Below, piece after piece: positions 1 through 6,669 of a DNA stretch of 39,601 bases. The position numbers were made by a program, and so were the translations under genes. Source of the stretch: Chloroflexota bacterium (lineage in GTDB: Bacteria; Chloroflexota; Limnocylindria; Limnocylindrales; CSP1-4). Below the pieces are notes generated by a model, which saw only the letters and a program-made list of their open reading frames with translations, had not been told where the DNA came from and did not search any database. Position 1 is the stretch's first letter. Each line of letters begins with the position of its first letter. The DNA lies in NCBI GenBank assembly GCA_003156975.1, contig PMIE01000071.1, positions 25,881 through 65,481 of the forward strand, written 5' to 3'.

Positions 1-1
1 C

Positions 2-85
2 GGGGCAGCCACCCTGCGCATCGAAGCGCTCCAGTGGGATGCGGACGGCTGGCCCCAATCGCCTTCTGCTCTGCTGGGTATCTGA
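2..85 (+). CDS. C-terminal tail of a probable GH43 (arabinanase-like) glycosidase, partial
   Basis: An open frame enters from the left edge and ends at the TGA at 83-85. The visible 27 residues contain TLRIEALQWDADGWP. As I recall, a Leu-Arg-Ile-x-x-Leu-x-Trp-Asp-x-Asp-Gly-Trp-Pro ending is common at the C-terminus of GH43 endo-arabinanase-type proteins, where it forms the last propeller strand. The catalytic residues lie outside the window, so the assignment rests on this ending alone. A plant-polysaccharide enzyme here would suit the sugar-uptake genes further right. Confidence 0.5.
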   Translation, partial: GAATLRIEALQWDADGWPQSPSALLGI

Positions 86-143
86 GCGAGGCAGAGCGGG
101 AGCAGGCCGCGACGCCTCCTTACCCCGTGGGATCATAGATAGC

Positions 144-527
144 GTGACTGATCCCACGGCCGCCGACGAGACACGCATCGACCGCTGGCTGTGCGCGGTG
201 CGCCTCGTGAAGACACGCCCTTTCGCGACGCGGCTGTGCGAGGGCGGCCACGTTCTCGTGAACGGGTCGCCGGCGAAGCCGTCGACCAAGGTTCGCCCAG
301 GTGATCGGGTGGAGGCCCTCATCGCGGATCGCGAGCGCGTCGTCGAGGTGGTGCGGCCGATCGAGTCGCGGGTCGGGGCCCCCGCCGCCGCGACCTGCTA
401 CTTGGACCACAGCCCGCCGGTCGTGCCGGCGGCCGAGCCTGGGATGATGCCCATCCGTGGGGAGGGCCGGCCCGGTAAACGTCTCCGGCGCGAGCTCGAG
501 CGCCTGCGCCGGGCCGGCGACGCCTGA
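144..527 (+). CDS. S4-domain RNA-binding protein (HslR-like)
   Basis: A 127-residue protein made mostly of one S4 RNA-binding domain. Residues about 10-60 hold the family pattern: TRIDRWLCAVRLVKTR, then a GGHVLVNG turn and a KVRPGDRVE strand. HslR (Hsp15) proteins bind the 50S subunit with a nascent chain attached and help recycle stalled ribosomes. The basic C-terminal tail (RPGKRLRRELERLRRA) is also typical of that group. The frame is open back to 39, but the domain starts just after the GTG at 144, so I use that start. No Shine-Dalgarno sequence is visible and the preceding bases (catagatagc) are AT-rich, so a leaderless message is possible. It converges on the membrane-anchored gene ending at 567. 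Confidence 0.85.
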   Translation: MTDPTAADETRIDRWLCAVRLVKTRPFATRLCEGGHVLVNGSPAKPSTKVRPGDRVEALIADRERVVEVVRPIESRVGAPAAATCYLDHSPPVVPAAEPGMMPIRGEGRPGKRLRRELERLRRAGDA

Positions 528-566
528 GCCCGAGGCCGGGAGTGACTTCTCTCGCCGCCCGAACCC

Positions 567-1463
567 CTACGGGAGCGGCGACTGGTCCCAGTCGATGGCC
601 ACTTCGTTCATCTTGTCGGCCATGTTGACGGCCACGGCCAGTCCTACGCCAGGACCGACCGTGCCTACTTTGGCCTGCGGCACGTAGTGGCCCATGACGG
701 CCGGCCACGTGCCGTTGCCGGGAACGGTGACCTTCAACGTGAAGAGCCACTCCGGATCGTCCAGGTGCGCCGTTGCGTGCGGATTCATCTGGCGAACCGT
801 CTTGCCAAGAGGCTGGCAGGTGGTGATCACCGCGGTGCCGCGCATTCCGCTCGCCAGGATCTGGGCCGCGCTGTTGTGGATAATCTTCTGCGTCCCGGTC
901 GCGACCCCGCCGACCACGTCGTCGAGGCTGGTCGTGGCCGGGTTCATGTTGGCGTCGAAGGCGAAGTCGAGGCCGGGCTTCGCGCCCGTCGGGATGGCAC
1001 CAGGCGCCGAGCCGGTGGCGGTGTGCCAGCTCTTGTCCAGAGGCGGGGCCAACCGCGAATGGTCCACCTTGACCCGTTTGGGGTTCGTCGGCGAGATGAT
1101 GATCGGGACTCGAGTGCCGACGCTGGGGTCCATGAAGGAGTCGAGCTGGGCTCTCACGTGGGTTGTGACGGGCGCTCCGCCTCGCACCGGCATGACCTCG
1201 AGCTGGAGGTCGTATATCGTCGAGCCGAGGCTCCCAGCGCCGCTGCTCTCCGCCATCCCCGTGTCTCGCCACGCCACGATGGTCCCCTCGCTGCGGACTC
1301 CGTTCCAGATGGGCAGCGAGAAGCCCGTGACGCGGACCGCCCAAACGACGCAGGCGACGACGGCCACGAGAACGAACAGCCCCATGACAGCACCCACCAG
1401 GATCCTCCTCGTCTTTCGGCGGCCGGGATGTGGCGGTGCACGAGCGCGTTTCCCGGCTGGCAA
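567..1463 (-). CDS. Membrane-anchored protein with two DUF3592-like repeats
   Basis: A 298-residue protein with a basic N-terminus (about residues 1-20, rich in Arg/Lys) and one hydrophobic helix at about 21-48, so it should be anchored with its bulk outside. The rest appears to hold two copies of one fold. Residues ~57-135 run from GTIVAWRDTG to VGTRVPIIISPTNPKRV, and ~205-298 run from GTAVITT to an aliphatic strand ending VAIDWD. The first copy resembles DUF3592, whose members end in V.V.Y.P.NP..V, and a more typical DUF3592 gene lies at 2689-3189. The start is TTG at 1463; no good ribosome site precedes it, so the true start could lie a few codons downstream. Function unknown. Confidence 0.6.
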   Translation of the reverse strand: MPAGKRARAPPHPGRRKTRRILVGAVMGLFVLVAVVACVVWAVRVTGFSLPIWNGVRSEGTIVAWRDTGMAESSGAGSLGSTIYDLQLEVMPVRGGAPVTTHVRAQLDSFMDPSVGTRVPIIISPTNPKRVKVDHSRLAPPLDKSWHTATGSAPGAIPTGAKPGLDFAFDANMNPATTSLDDVVGGVATGTQKIIHNSAAQILASGMRGTAVITTCQPLGKTVRQMNPHATAHLDDPEWLFTLKVTVPGNGTWPAVMGHYVPQAKVGTVGPGVGLAVAVNMADKMNEVAIDWDQSPLP

Positions 1464-1565
1464 CGTCTAGCTTAGCGGGCCGGGCAACGCGGGAAGCCAC
1501 ATCCGCGAAGTACCTGGTGGCAGGCCATTCTGCGCGGCCCCGGGGCGCCCCGAACCTCAGCGAAT

Positions 1566-1591
1566 CGGCGGTTCAAATCCTCTCGCCCCTC
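1566..1591 (+). tRNA. Possible tRNA 3'-end fragment (T-arm plus acceptor), not a complete tRNA
   Basis: GGTTCAAATCC at 1570-1580 matches the T-arm consensus GGTTCRANYCC and is followed by TCTCGCCCCT, which looks like the 3' acceptor strand. The T-stem is imperfect: one C-T mismatch and one G-T wobble. I found no matching 5' acceptor strand, D-arm or anticodon arm in the 90 bases upstream. At best this is a 3' fragment such as a site-specific integration can leave. A chance match to the short consensus is possible. Confidence 0.3.
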
Positions 1592-1597
1592 AGTCAG

Positions 1598-1614
1598 GGC
1601 AGGCTCCGCCTGCC
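1598..1614. other. Short GC-rich hairpin
   Basis: GGCAGGC, loop TCC, GCCTGCC: a perfect 7-bp stem just after the tRNA-like fragment. No T-run follows, so it is at most a weak terminator. Its place would suit a former tRNA terminator. Confidence 0.4.
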
Positions 1615-1711
1615 GCTCTCAGCAGCCGCGTAGTGGGACATCCTCAAGCTGGTCAGTCGACGTCCTCGCACATCTGTGGAAGTGCCTTTATTACAATCTC
1701 CTTTGCCTCAT

Positions 1712-1922
1712 CAAGTGGAGGCGGTTCTGGACTCCCTCACCGGCCGCGAGCGTCGCGTCCTCCAGCTCCGCTTGGACTGGAAGACGGCCGGGCCCGCACG
1801 TTGGAGGAGGTCGGGAAGGAATTCAACGTGACGCGCGAACGCATTCCCCAGATCGAGCCCAAGGCCTCCGCAAGCTCCGCCACCCGTCCCGGTCGCGCAA
1901 GCTCAAGCACCATCTCGACAAG
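1712..1922 (+). pseudogene. Frameshifted remnant of sigma-70 (RpoD/SigA) region 4
   Basis: Three successive frames together read like the C-terminus of a group 1 sigma factor. Frame 2 from 1712 gives QVEAVLDSLTGRERRVLQLR. Frame 1 from 1777 gives LEDGRARTLEEVGKEF, then NVTRERIPQIEPKA. Frame 3 from 1866 gives LRKLRHPSRSRKLKHHLDK. Each switch is explained by one missing base, near 1772-1776 and near 1866. In the recognition helix the usual RERIRQIEAKA has become RERIPQIEPKA, two changes to proline that should break the helix-turn-helix. Regions 1-3 are absent upstream. This is a dead 3' fragment of rpoD, about 70 codons long, presumably copied or moved here. Sequencing errors could explain the shifts but not the prolines or the missing N-terminus. 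Confidence 0.85.
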
Positions 1923-2676
1923 AATCGCCACCCTCCATTCGGCAGTCGTCGCCGTCCCGCGTGCGGCCTCGCCCCTCCAGCTCGAGGACTGGATCCTGGC
2001 GGCCTGGGTGGCACTCGCCGCGCCGGCCCTGTTTCAGGCGCAGGGTGGCGGAGGGCTGCTGGCCCCAAGCCGGCCCATTGATGGGCTTCTGTGGCTGGTC
2101 GGGGTGGTTGGCGCGGCGGTCTGCCTCGTCACACGCAGTCCCGACCAGGAGATCCCGGCGAGACCGCTGACCACGGGCATCCCGTCCATGGTCGCATTCG
2201 GGATGTTCCTCGTGGGCGTCGGCGCTTGCATGGCCCTGGGCATTCCGACTTGGGTCGGAGTGGCGCCGACGGTCGCGGCAGCCGGCTTCATGTTCGTGTA
2301 TCCCATGCAACTCCCCGGCATTCCCACCGAACCTCCGGTTCTCAAGGACGGCACGCGGCGAGCCCTGGTGGTGCCGTACTGCCTCACGACGGGCTCGATC
2401 CTCTATGGGGCGATTGGGGCGATCTTCGGGTCGCCGAACCTGATCCGCCAGGTCTTCATCAGTGTGGCCGGCTCCACGCCTGCCTTCATCCCCGTGCTCA
2501 TTGTCAGCGGGATGGGGATGGTTGCCGGAGTCGCCATGGTCTACGCGGTCCTCGTCTACTACCCTCGCCAGATCGTGAGGCCGGAGACCGGGAGGATTCT
2601 CTGGATCGCAAGGTTCGCCGTCTTCTTGATCGGGCTAGTCTTCGGAATGGGAATCCTGTCGGCCCTCGGCATGTAA
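1828..2676 (+). CDS. Multi-pass membrane protein whose start lies in the sigma remnant
   Basis: A protein of unknown function with about seven hydrophobic helices, beginning at EDWILAAWVALAAPALF and ending at GLVFGMGILSALGM. A soluble loop (PTEPPVLKDGTRRALV) sits in the middle. The membrane part has no ATG, GTG or TTG at its natural beginning near 1970. The first in-frame candidate inside it, GTG at 2008, would cut the first helix. Upstream, GTG at 1828 has AAGGA eight bases before it and lies inside the sigma-70 remnant, in the frame of the remnant's middle part. Using it gives 282 residues with a sigma-derived and frameshift-derived leader of about 45 residues. Another in-frame start is TTG 1801. 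The DUF3592 gene follows after 12 bases, so the two are probably co-transcribed. Confidence 0.6.
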   Translation: MTRERIPQIEPKASASSATRPGRASSSTISTRIATLHSAVVAVPRAASPLQLEDWILAAWVALAAPALFQAQGGGGLLAPSRPIDGLLWLVGVVGAAVCLVTRSPDQEIPARPLTTGIPSMVAFGMFLVGVGACMALGIPTWVGVAPTVAAAGFMFVYPMQLPGIPTEPPVLKDGTRRALVVPYCLTTGSILYGAIGAIFGSPNLIRQVFISVAGSTPAFIPVLIVSGMGMVAGVAMVYAVLVYYPRQIVRPETGRILWIARFAVFLIGLVFGMGILSALGM

Positions 2677-2688
2677 TAGGAGAGGATC

Positions 2689-3189
2689 GTGTCTTCCACC
2701 CAGTCGTTCCTGTCGGACCCGTTCACCGTTCTGATCATGTCGCTTGTCCTGGTCCTCAGCGGGCTGCTCCTCAGCTTGATCTGCGTGGCGCTTATCAGGG
2801 CGGACCTCCAAGCCCGGAAGTGGCCGACCGCCCAGGGCAAGATCACGGCCTCCACTACGGAGCGCGAGGCCACCGGCTACGACAGCCAGCACCACATGGG
2901 CCACGCGTGGGTACCGGAGATCAGGTACGCATACGAGGTGGGTGGGACGCAGTTCCACGGCAAGCGCATCGGCAACGGCGTCTACTCCTCGAGCTGGCCA
3001 GGCAGCGCCAAGCGCGTCGCGCTTCGATATCGCTCGGGCACGGCGGTTACGGTCCACTACAACCCCGCGGATCCGGGCGATGCGGTGCTGAACACATTCA
3101 CCCTCTCCAACGTGGTTGGGCTCGTCATCTCGCTGATGGTCGTCGCAGCCGGCTTGGTCCTGCTGGGGTTCTGCTTCCACCTGCTGTGA
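2689..3189 (+). CDS. DUF3592 domain membrane protein
   Basis: A 166-residue protein with a hydrophobic helix at each end (residues ~14-38 and ~141-165) around a soluble domain. The domain begins KWPTAQGKITAS and carries YAYEVGGTQFHGKRI and AVTVHYNPADPGDAVL, the hallmark pattern of DUF3592: W..(T.G.I..S), Y.Y...G....G, V.V.Y.P.(D)P..(A.L). The two helices place the domain on one face of the membrane. The GTG start has a good ribosome site (ggagagg at 2680-2686). It lies 12 bases after the upstream membrane gene. The biochemical role of DUF3592 is unknown to me. Confidence 0.8.
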   Translation: MSSTQSFLSDPFTVLIMSLVLVLSGLLLSLICVALIRADLQARKWPTAQGKITASTTEREATGYDSQHHMGHAWVPEIRYAYEVGGTQFHGKRIGNGVYSSSWPGSAKRVALRYRSGTAVTVHYNPADPGDAVLNTFTLSNVVGLVISLMVVAAGLVLLGFCFHLL

Positions 3190-3434
3190 GTCTGACCGCC
3201 GAACCGCCTGCGGCCGGGAGTGGCCGGCCCCGGCATCGTCATGAGGGCGACGATGATGTCGGCGCGTCACGCGAAAGCCGTCCGATGACGGCATCGGCAT
3301 CCTCCGGCCCGAGATCGATCAGAGCGCATCGTCTATGCGCGCCGCCGTCGGGTCGTATGATGGGCGCGACCCGCCGGGGGCTACCTCCGATGCCGATCGG
3401 GTTTGTGTCGCAGCCCGTGCACGCGAGGGAATCG

Positions 3435-3863
3435 ATGCTCAAGTACCGCTTGCTCCATCCCGAAGTTCTGCGCGCCCTTGGGGAGGCCGGACACGGCGCC
3501 CGGATTCTGATCGCCGACGGGAACTACCCCCTCATAACGAGAAGTTACGCCGGGGCTCATCGGGTCTACCTGAACTTCGCCCCGGACCTCCTCAGCGTCA
3601 CAGACGTGCTGGGCGTGCTGACCACTGCAATTCCCATCGAATCCGCGCACACCATGGTCACCGATTCCGGCGAGGAACCGCCCATCTTCGAGGACTTCCG
3701 CCGGATCCTTCCGGGCGTGGACCTGGAGCCCCTGGAGCGGCACTCGTTCTACGAGATCGCTCGCGGACAAGACCTCGCGCTGGCCATCGCGACCGGCGAG
3801 AGCCGCACCTACGCGAACATCATCCTCACCATCGGCGTCGTACAACCGGCGACGCGAACCTAG
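3435..3863 (+). CDS. RbsD/FucU-family sugar mutarotase (pyranase)
   Basis: A 142-residue protein, the usual length of this family. RbsD and FucU interconvert sugar ring forms or anomers so that downstream enzymes receive the right isomer. Visible signatures are the N-terminal LLHPEVLRALGEAGHGA, which carries the family's catalytic His; ILIADGNYP, matching the Asp-containing strand (IADAGLP in RbsD); and the C-terminal TYANIILTIGVV, matching the YANIIL motif. Start ATG 3435 has gaggga five bases upstream. The long loop SYAGAHRVYLNFAPDLLSVTD looks more like FucU than RbsD. It faces a LacI gene and belongs with the PfkB kinase and the FrcBCA-like importer, supporting a role on ribose, fucose or fructose. 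The substrate cannot be fixed from sequence. Confidence 0.85.
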   Translation: MLKYRLLHPEVLRALGEAGHGARILIADGNYPLITRSYAGAHRVYLNFAPDLLSVTDVLGVLTTAIPIESAHTMVTDSGEEPPIFEDFRRILPGVDLEPLERHSFYEIARGQDLALAIATGESRTYANIILTIGVVQPATRT

Positions 3864-3896
3864 GCTGGGATCCGACCGGCCCTCAAAGTGATGCGA

Positions 3897-4928
3897 TCAG
3901 GGCTGCAACTCGCCCGAACCCCTCTGGATCAACTTGGTCGGGACCACCTCGCCGATAGTCGCGGAGTCATCCCCATCCAGGCGCCGGAACAGCAGTTCGG
4001 CTGCGATTCTGCCCATTGAAGTCGGATCCTGCGCGACCACGGTTACTCCCGGTTGGAGCATGTCTGCCAGCAGGAAGTCGTCGAAGCCGATCAGTGCCAC
4101 GCGGTGCTCGAGCCCCATCTTGCGCAGGGCGCGGTAGGCTCCGATCGTGAGCATGTTTTGCGCGGAAAAGAGGGCCGTCGGAGGGTTGTCCGATGAAAGC
4201 AGTTCGGTGGCGGCCTCTTCCGCATGGTCGATTCCCGTCACGCCCAGCCGCACGAGATCCGCGTCGAGCGAAAGGGAGTGCCTCTCCATCTCCTCCCGAT
4301 AGCCCGCGTACCGGAGTTTCGCGGTGGCGATCGTCTGGACGTCGCCGAGGTAGCCGATGCGGCGGTGACCGATATCGATGAGATGGCGGACGCCAGCCCG
4401 AACGCCTCCGATGTTGTCCGAGACAACCGAGTCGGCATCGAAGAAGCACGGAGTGCGATCCACAAAGACCATGGCCGTGCCCGCCTTGCGCTCGCTCAGC
4501 AGGTAGCTGTGATCGAGACCGGCCGGCACGATCACGAGGCCATCGACCCTGCGCGATGCAAACGCGCCGATGAGGTGCTTCTCGCGTCTCGCGTCCTCGT
4601 CCGAACTGCCGGCGAGCACGAGGACTCCACGGCGCATGGCGACGTCCTCGATCGCACGCTGCAAGGCGGAGGAGAACGGGTTCGACACGTCTTCGAGCAC
4701 GAGGCCGATCGTGGCGCTCCTCCCATCCGTGCGCCTCAATCTACTCGCGGTGAGGTCGGGACGGTAGTCCAGCCGTTCGATGGCGTCCAGGACGCGTGCC
4801 TTCAACTTAGGGGATGAGCCTGGCACCTGGTTGACCACACGGGAGACGGACTTGGGGCTGACGCCAGCCAACGCCGCGACATCGCGAATTGTGGCCCGCG
4901 CACCCACTGGACGCGTCCTTGTCAGCAT
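3897..4928 (-). CDS. LacI-family transcriptional repressor of the FrcBCA-like module
   Basis: A complete 343-residue LacI regulator. Residues ~12-35 (ATIRDVAALAGVSPKSVSRV) form the helix-turn-helix, followed by the hinge region and a periplasmic-binding-protein-like sensor domain from ~68 (TIGLVLEDVSNPFSSALQRA) to the end, with the VALIGFDDFLLADMLQPG segment typical of the family. ATG 4928 is preceded by AAGGA at good spacing. It is divergent from the PfkB kinase and convergent with the mutarotase. Two near-identical palindromes with central CG, at 5077-5096 and 6490-6505, are its likely operators; both overlap -35 boxes. The first lies 149 bases from its own start, so self-regulation is possible. 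The inducer is presumably the imported sugar or its phosphate. Confidence 0.9.
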   Translation of the reverse strand: MLTRTRPVGARATIRDVAALAGVSPKSVSRVVNQVPGSSPKLKARVLDAIERLDYRPDLTASRLRRTDGRSATIGLVLEDVSNPFSSALQRAIEDVAMRRGVLVLAGSSDEDARREKHLIGAFASRRVDGLVIVPAGLDHSYLLSERKAGTAMVFVDRTPCFFDADSVVSDNIGGVRAGVRHLIDIGHRRIGYLGDVQTIATAKLRYAGYREEMERHSLSLDADLVRLGVTGIDHAEEAATELLSSDNPPTALFSAQNMLTIGAYRALRKMGLEHRVALIGFDDFLLADMLQPGVTVVAQDPTSMGRIAAELLFRRLDGDDSATIGEVVPTKLIQRGSGELQP

Positions 4929-5076
4929 GGTGTGCCGTCCTTCATGAGCCAGTTCCCACGCTGCTAGACACCCGACCTCCCCTCCACGGCCGGGGCTCTT
5001 GGGTGGCTCCCACCGGGACCGGCCGATTGTACCGCAGCCCCGTGCGGGCGGCCGACACGGGCGGCCGATAGGAGTA

Positions 5077-5117
5077 CGGTGTCAACGTTGACACCGCCAA
5101 CGACGGCGCGACATAAT
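5077..5117 (+). promoter_or_regulatory. Promoter of the PfkB kinase with an overlapping LacI operator
   Basis: CGGTGTCAACGTTGACACCG at 5077-5096 is a perfect 20-bp palindrome with the central CG of LacI-family operators. Its right half contains TTGACA (5088-5093), which is followed after 18 bases by CATAAT (5112-5117), a good sigma-70-type promoter. A bound repressor would cover the -35 box. The same arrangement is seen at 6490-6527. Confidence 0.85.
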
Positions 5118-5135
5118 GTGATACGCCCTGCGATG

Positions 5136-5180
5136 CCAGGCCCGCAGAGGTGGACCTCCGTCCCACCTCTGCGGGCCTGG
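5136..5180 (+). other. Perfect 18-bp stem-loop in the 5' leader of the PfkB kinase gene
   Basis: 5136-5153 (CCAGGCCCGCAGAGGTGG) pairs without a mismatch with 5163-5180 around a 9-base loop. It begins about 12 bases after the expected transcription start and ends 86 bases before the ATG. Only three Ts follow (gggttt), so it is not a classic terminator. It could attenuate or stabilise the message, or stop transcripts arriving from the left. Confidence 0.75.
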
Positions 5181-5266
5181 AGGGTTTGCGGGCGAGGGAG
5201 GCCCAGCACGGGGCTCCAACGCTCCTCCAGTCAACCTGGCCACAGACGCAGCGATACGGTGGGTCG

Positions 5267-6169
5267 ATGAAAGCCTTGGGTGTCGGCGAGCTCCTTTGGG
5301 ACTTCCTGCCAATGGGTCCCAGGCTCGGGGGCGCGCCGTTCAACGTCATTGCGCACCTCGCCAAGCTCGGGTGCGACGTCGGCTACTTCACTGCCGTCGG
5401 CGAGGACGAACTCGGGATGCGAGCCCTTGACGAGGCCTGCCGTCTCCAGGTCGATCCCGCCTTCATCCAGAAGGTTGCCTTGCCGACCGGGACTGTCCGC
5501 GTCCACCTCGAGGGCGACGGCGTGCCCGAGTACGAGATCGCCTCCCCCGCCGCATACGAGGCGCTATCGCCGGTTGAGCTGGAGGGCCGGTTTCGCGAGT
5601 TCGAAATCCTGGTATTCGGCACGCTTGCCCAGCGCTCGCCTGGGACTGCGTCAATCACCCGCAGCCTCGCGGCGATGCGGCCCGAAGCCATGCGCCTGTA
5701 CGACCTCAACTTCCGGCGCGGTTGCTGGACTCTGCCTCTGGTCGAAGAGCTTATGACCCTCGCCACGGTCGTCAAGATGAACGAGAAAGAGGCCAGTATC
5801 CTCGCCGACCTGATGTCGCTGGACCCGGACTCCACCGAGTCCTTGTCCAGGTCCCTGGCCGAAAGGTTCGGGCTCAACGGAGTCTGCGTGACCCGCGGCC
5901 CTCGTGGGGCCGTGCTGCTCACGAACGGCACCTATTGCGAGGCCATGGCGTTGCCCGTGGAGGTGGTCGACACGGTTGGGGCAGGCGACGCTCTCTCCGC
6001 GGGACTTGCGTTTGGGATCGCCTCGGGCTGGCCGCCCGAACAAGTGCTCGACCTGGGAATGCGGTTGGCAGCGCTGGTGGCAGCCCGCCGGGGAGCGATT
6101 CCGGACTGGAGTCCGGCGGAATTGGGGATCGCCATCGTTCCGGGGTCGCCGCGCTCGGCCTTCGCCTAG
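5267..6169 (+). CDS. PfkB-family carbohydrate kinase (fructokinase/ribokinase-like)
   Basis: A 300-residue sugar kinase of the ribokinase (PfkB) family, which transfers phosphate from ATP to a sugar hydroxyl. Residues 20-35 carry the first signature (LGGAPFNVIAHLAKLG). Residues 235-241 are DTVGAGD, with the catalytic base Asp241 and the GAG anion hole. The protein lacks a lid insertion much beyond the fructokinase norm and matches that subfamily in length. ATG 5267 is chosen because the family begins directly with K.L..GE...D; the frame is open further upstream through the leader hairpin. Within this cluster it should phosphorylate the monosaccharide brought in by the ABC importer, most likely fructose. 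It is under the LacI-controlled promoter at 5077-5117. Confidence 0.88.
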   Translation: MKALGVGELLWDFLPMGPRLGGAPFNVIAHLAKLGCDVGYFTAVGEDELGMRALDEACRLQVDPAFIQKVALPTGTVRVHLEGDGVPEYEIASPAAYEALSPVELEGRFREFEILVFGTLAQRSPGTASITRSLAAMRPEAMRLYDLNFRRGCWTLPLVEELMTLATVVKMNEKEASILADLMSLDPDSTESLSRSLAERFGLNGVCVTRGPRGAVLLTNGTYCEAMALPVEVVDTVGAGDALSAGLAFGIASGWPPEQVLDLGMRLAALVAARRGAIPDWSPAELGIAIVPGSPRSAFA

Positions 6170-6367
6170 GAGCGGTCGGACGACTCGGGTCACTGCCGGT
6201 TGATCATGATCATGTCCGCGCCGGGCGCCGGCTCAGGGAGTTGGCGGGTGGGGCATTCCTCTTCGGCCGCCCGGGGTCGGCAGCCCGCACGCGACCAGGG
6301 TTGACTCGCTCGGATTGCCGTTCCGCACCCGCACCCGGCGCATCCGGACGAGTGCCGACACTCCCCT

Positions 6368-6420
6368 GAGGGCAGAGCGACGGGCGTCGAAATCGGCTCG
6401 GCGTCCGTCGCTCTGCCCTC
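6368..6420. terminator. Long stem-loop between the kinase and the importer operon
   Basis: 6368-6386 and 6402-6420 form a 19-bp stem with a single G-T pair and a 15-base loop. It lies after the kinase and before the importer promoter at 6499. No U-run follows, so it may act with Rho or simply block read-through. Confidence 0.6.
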
Positions 6421-6450
6421 CGTGCCCTCCCCCGCCCACGGGGGGTCTAC

Positions 6451-6462
6451 GCAACATGTTGC
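6451..6462. promoter_or_regulatory. 12-bp palindrome upstream of the importer promoter
   Basis: GCAACATGTTGC is a perfect palindrome 28 bases upstream of the LacI operator at 6490-6505. Its centre is AT rather than CG, so it is probably not the same repressor's site; an activator or second regulator could bind it. Only the sequence symmetry supports this. Confidence 0.35.
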
Positions 6463-6489
6463 ATGGACGGGCGTGGCAGCGTTTGGGCG

Positions 6490-6527
6490 TTGTCATCGTT
6501 GACAATGGAGTCGGATGACTGTATAAG
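6490..6527 (+). promoter_or_regulatory. Promoter of the FrcB-like operon with an overlapping LacI operator
   Basis: TTGTCATCGTTGACAA at 6490-6505 is a near-perfect palindrome sharing TGTCAWCGTTGACA with the operator at 5077-5096. Its right half holds TTGACA (6499-6504), followed after exactly 17 bases by TATAAG (6522-6527), a strong sigma-70-type promoter. The start codon is at 6670, giving a leader of about 135 bases. Confidence 0.85.
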
Positions 6528-6669
6528 CCTTCTTGGACTTTCCCAGAGGGTCCCCGGGGTCCAGGCGTGCGCCCCTTTGGCCAATGAGCGCCGGTGTCCT
6601 GGCCGCGGGTTATCGGAGGGAAGGTTGCCTCGTGGCCATTTGGCCTTGCGTCAACCCAGAGGAGTGGAG

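Noticed and set aside
319-1500. Long open frame on the minus strand (about 390 codons) overlapping the S4 and membrane-anchored genes
   Set aside because: Its product is Arg/Gly/His-rich with no hydrophobic or family pattern, the usual result of an off-frame reading of GC-rich genes. The overlapping frames at 144-527 and 567-1463 have recognisable domains.
2091-3434. Open frame running continuously into the mutarotase gene
   Set aside because: The part before 3435 is a shadow of the membrane and DUF3592 genes. The mutarotase domain begins exactly at ATG 3435, which has its own ribosome site.
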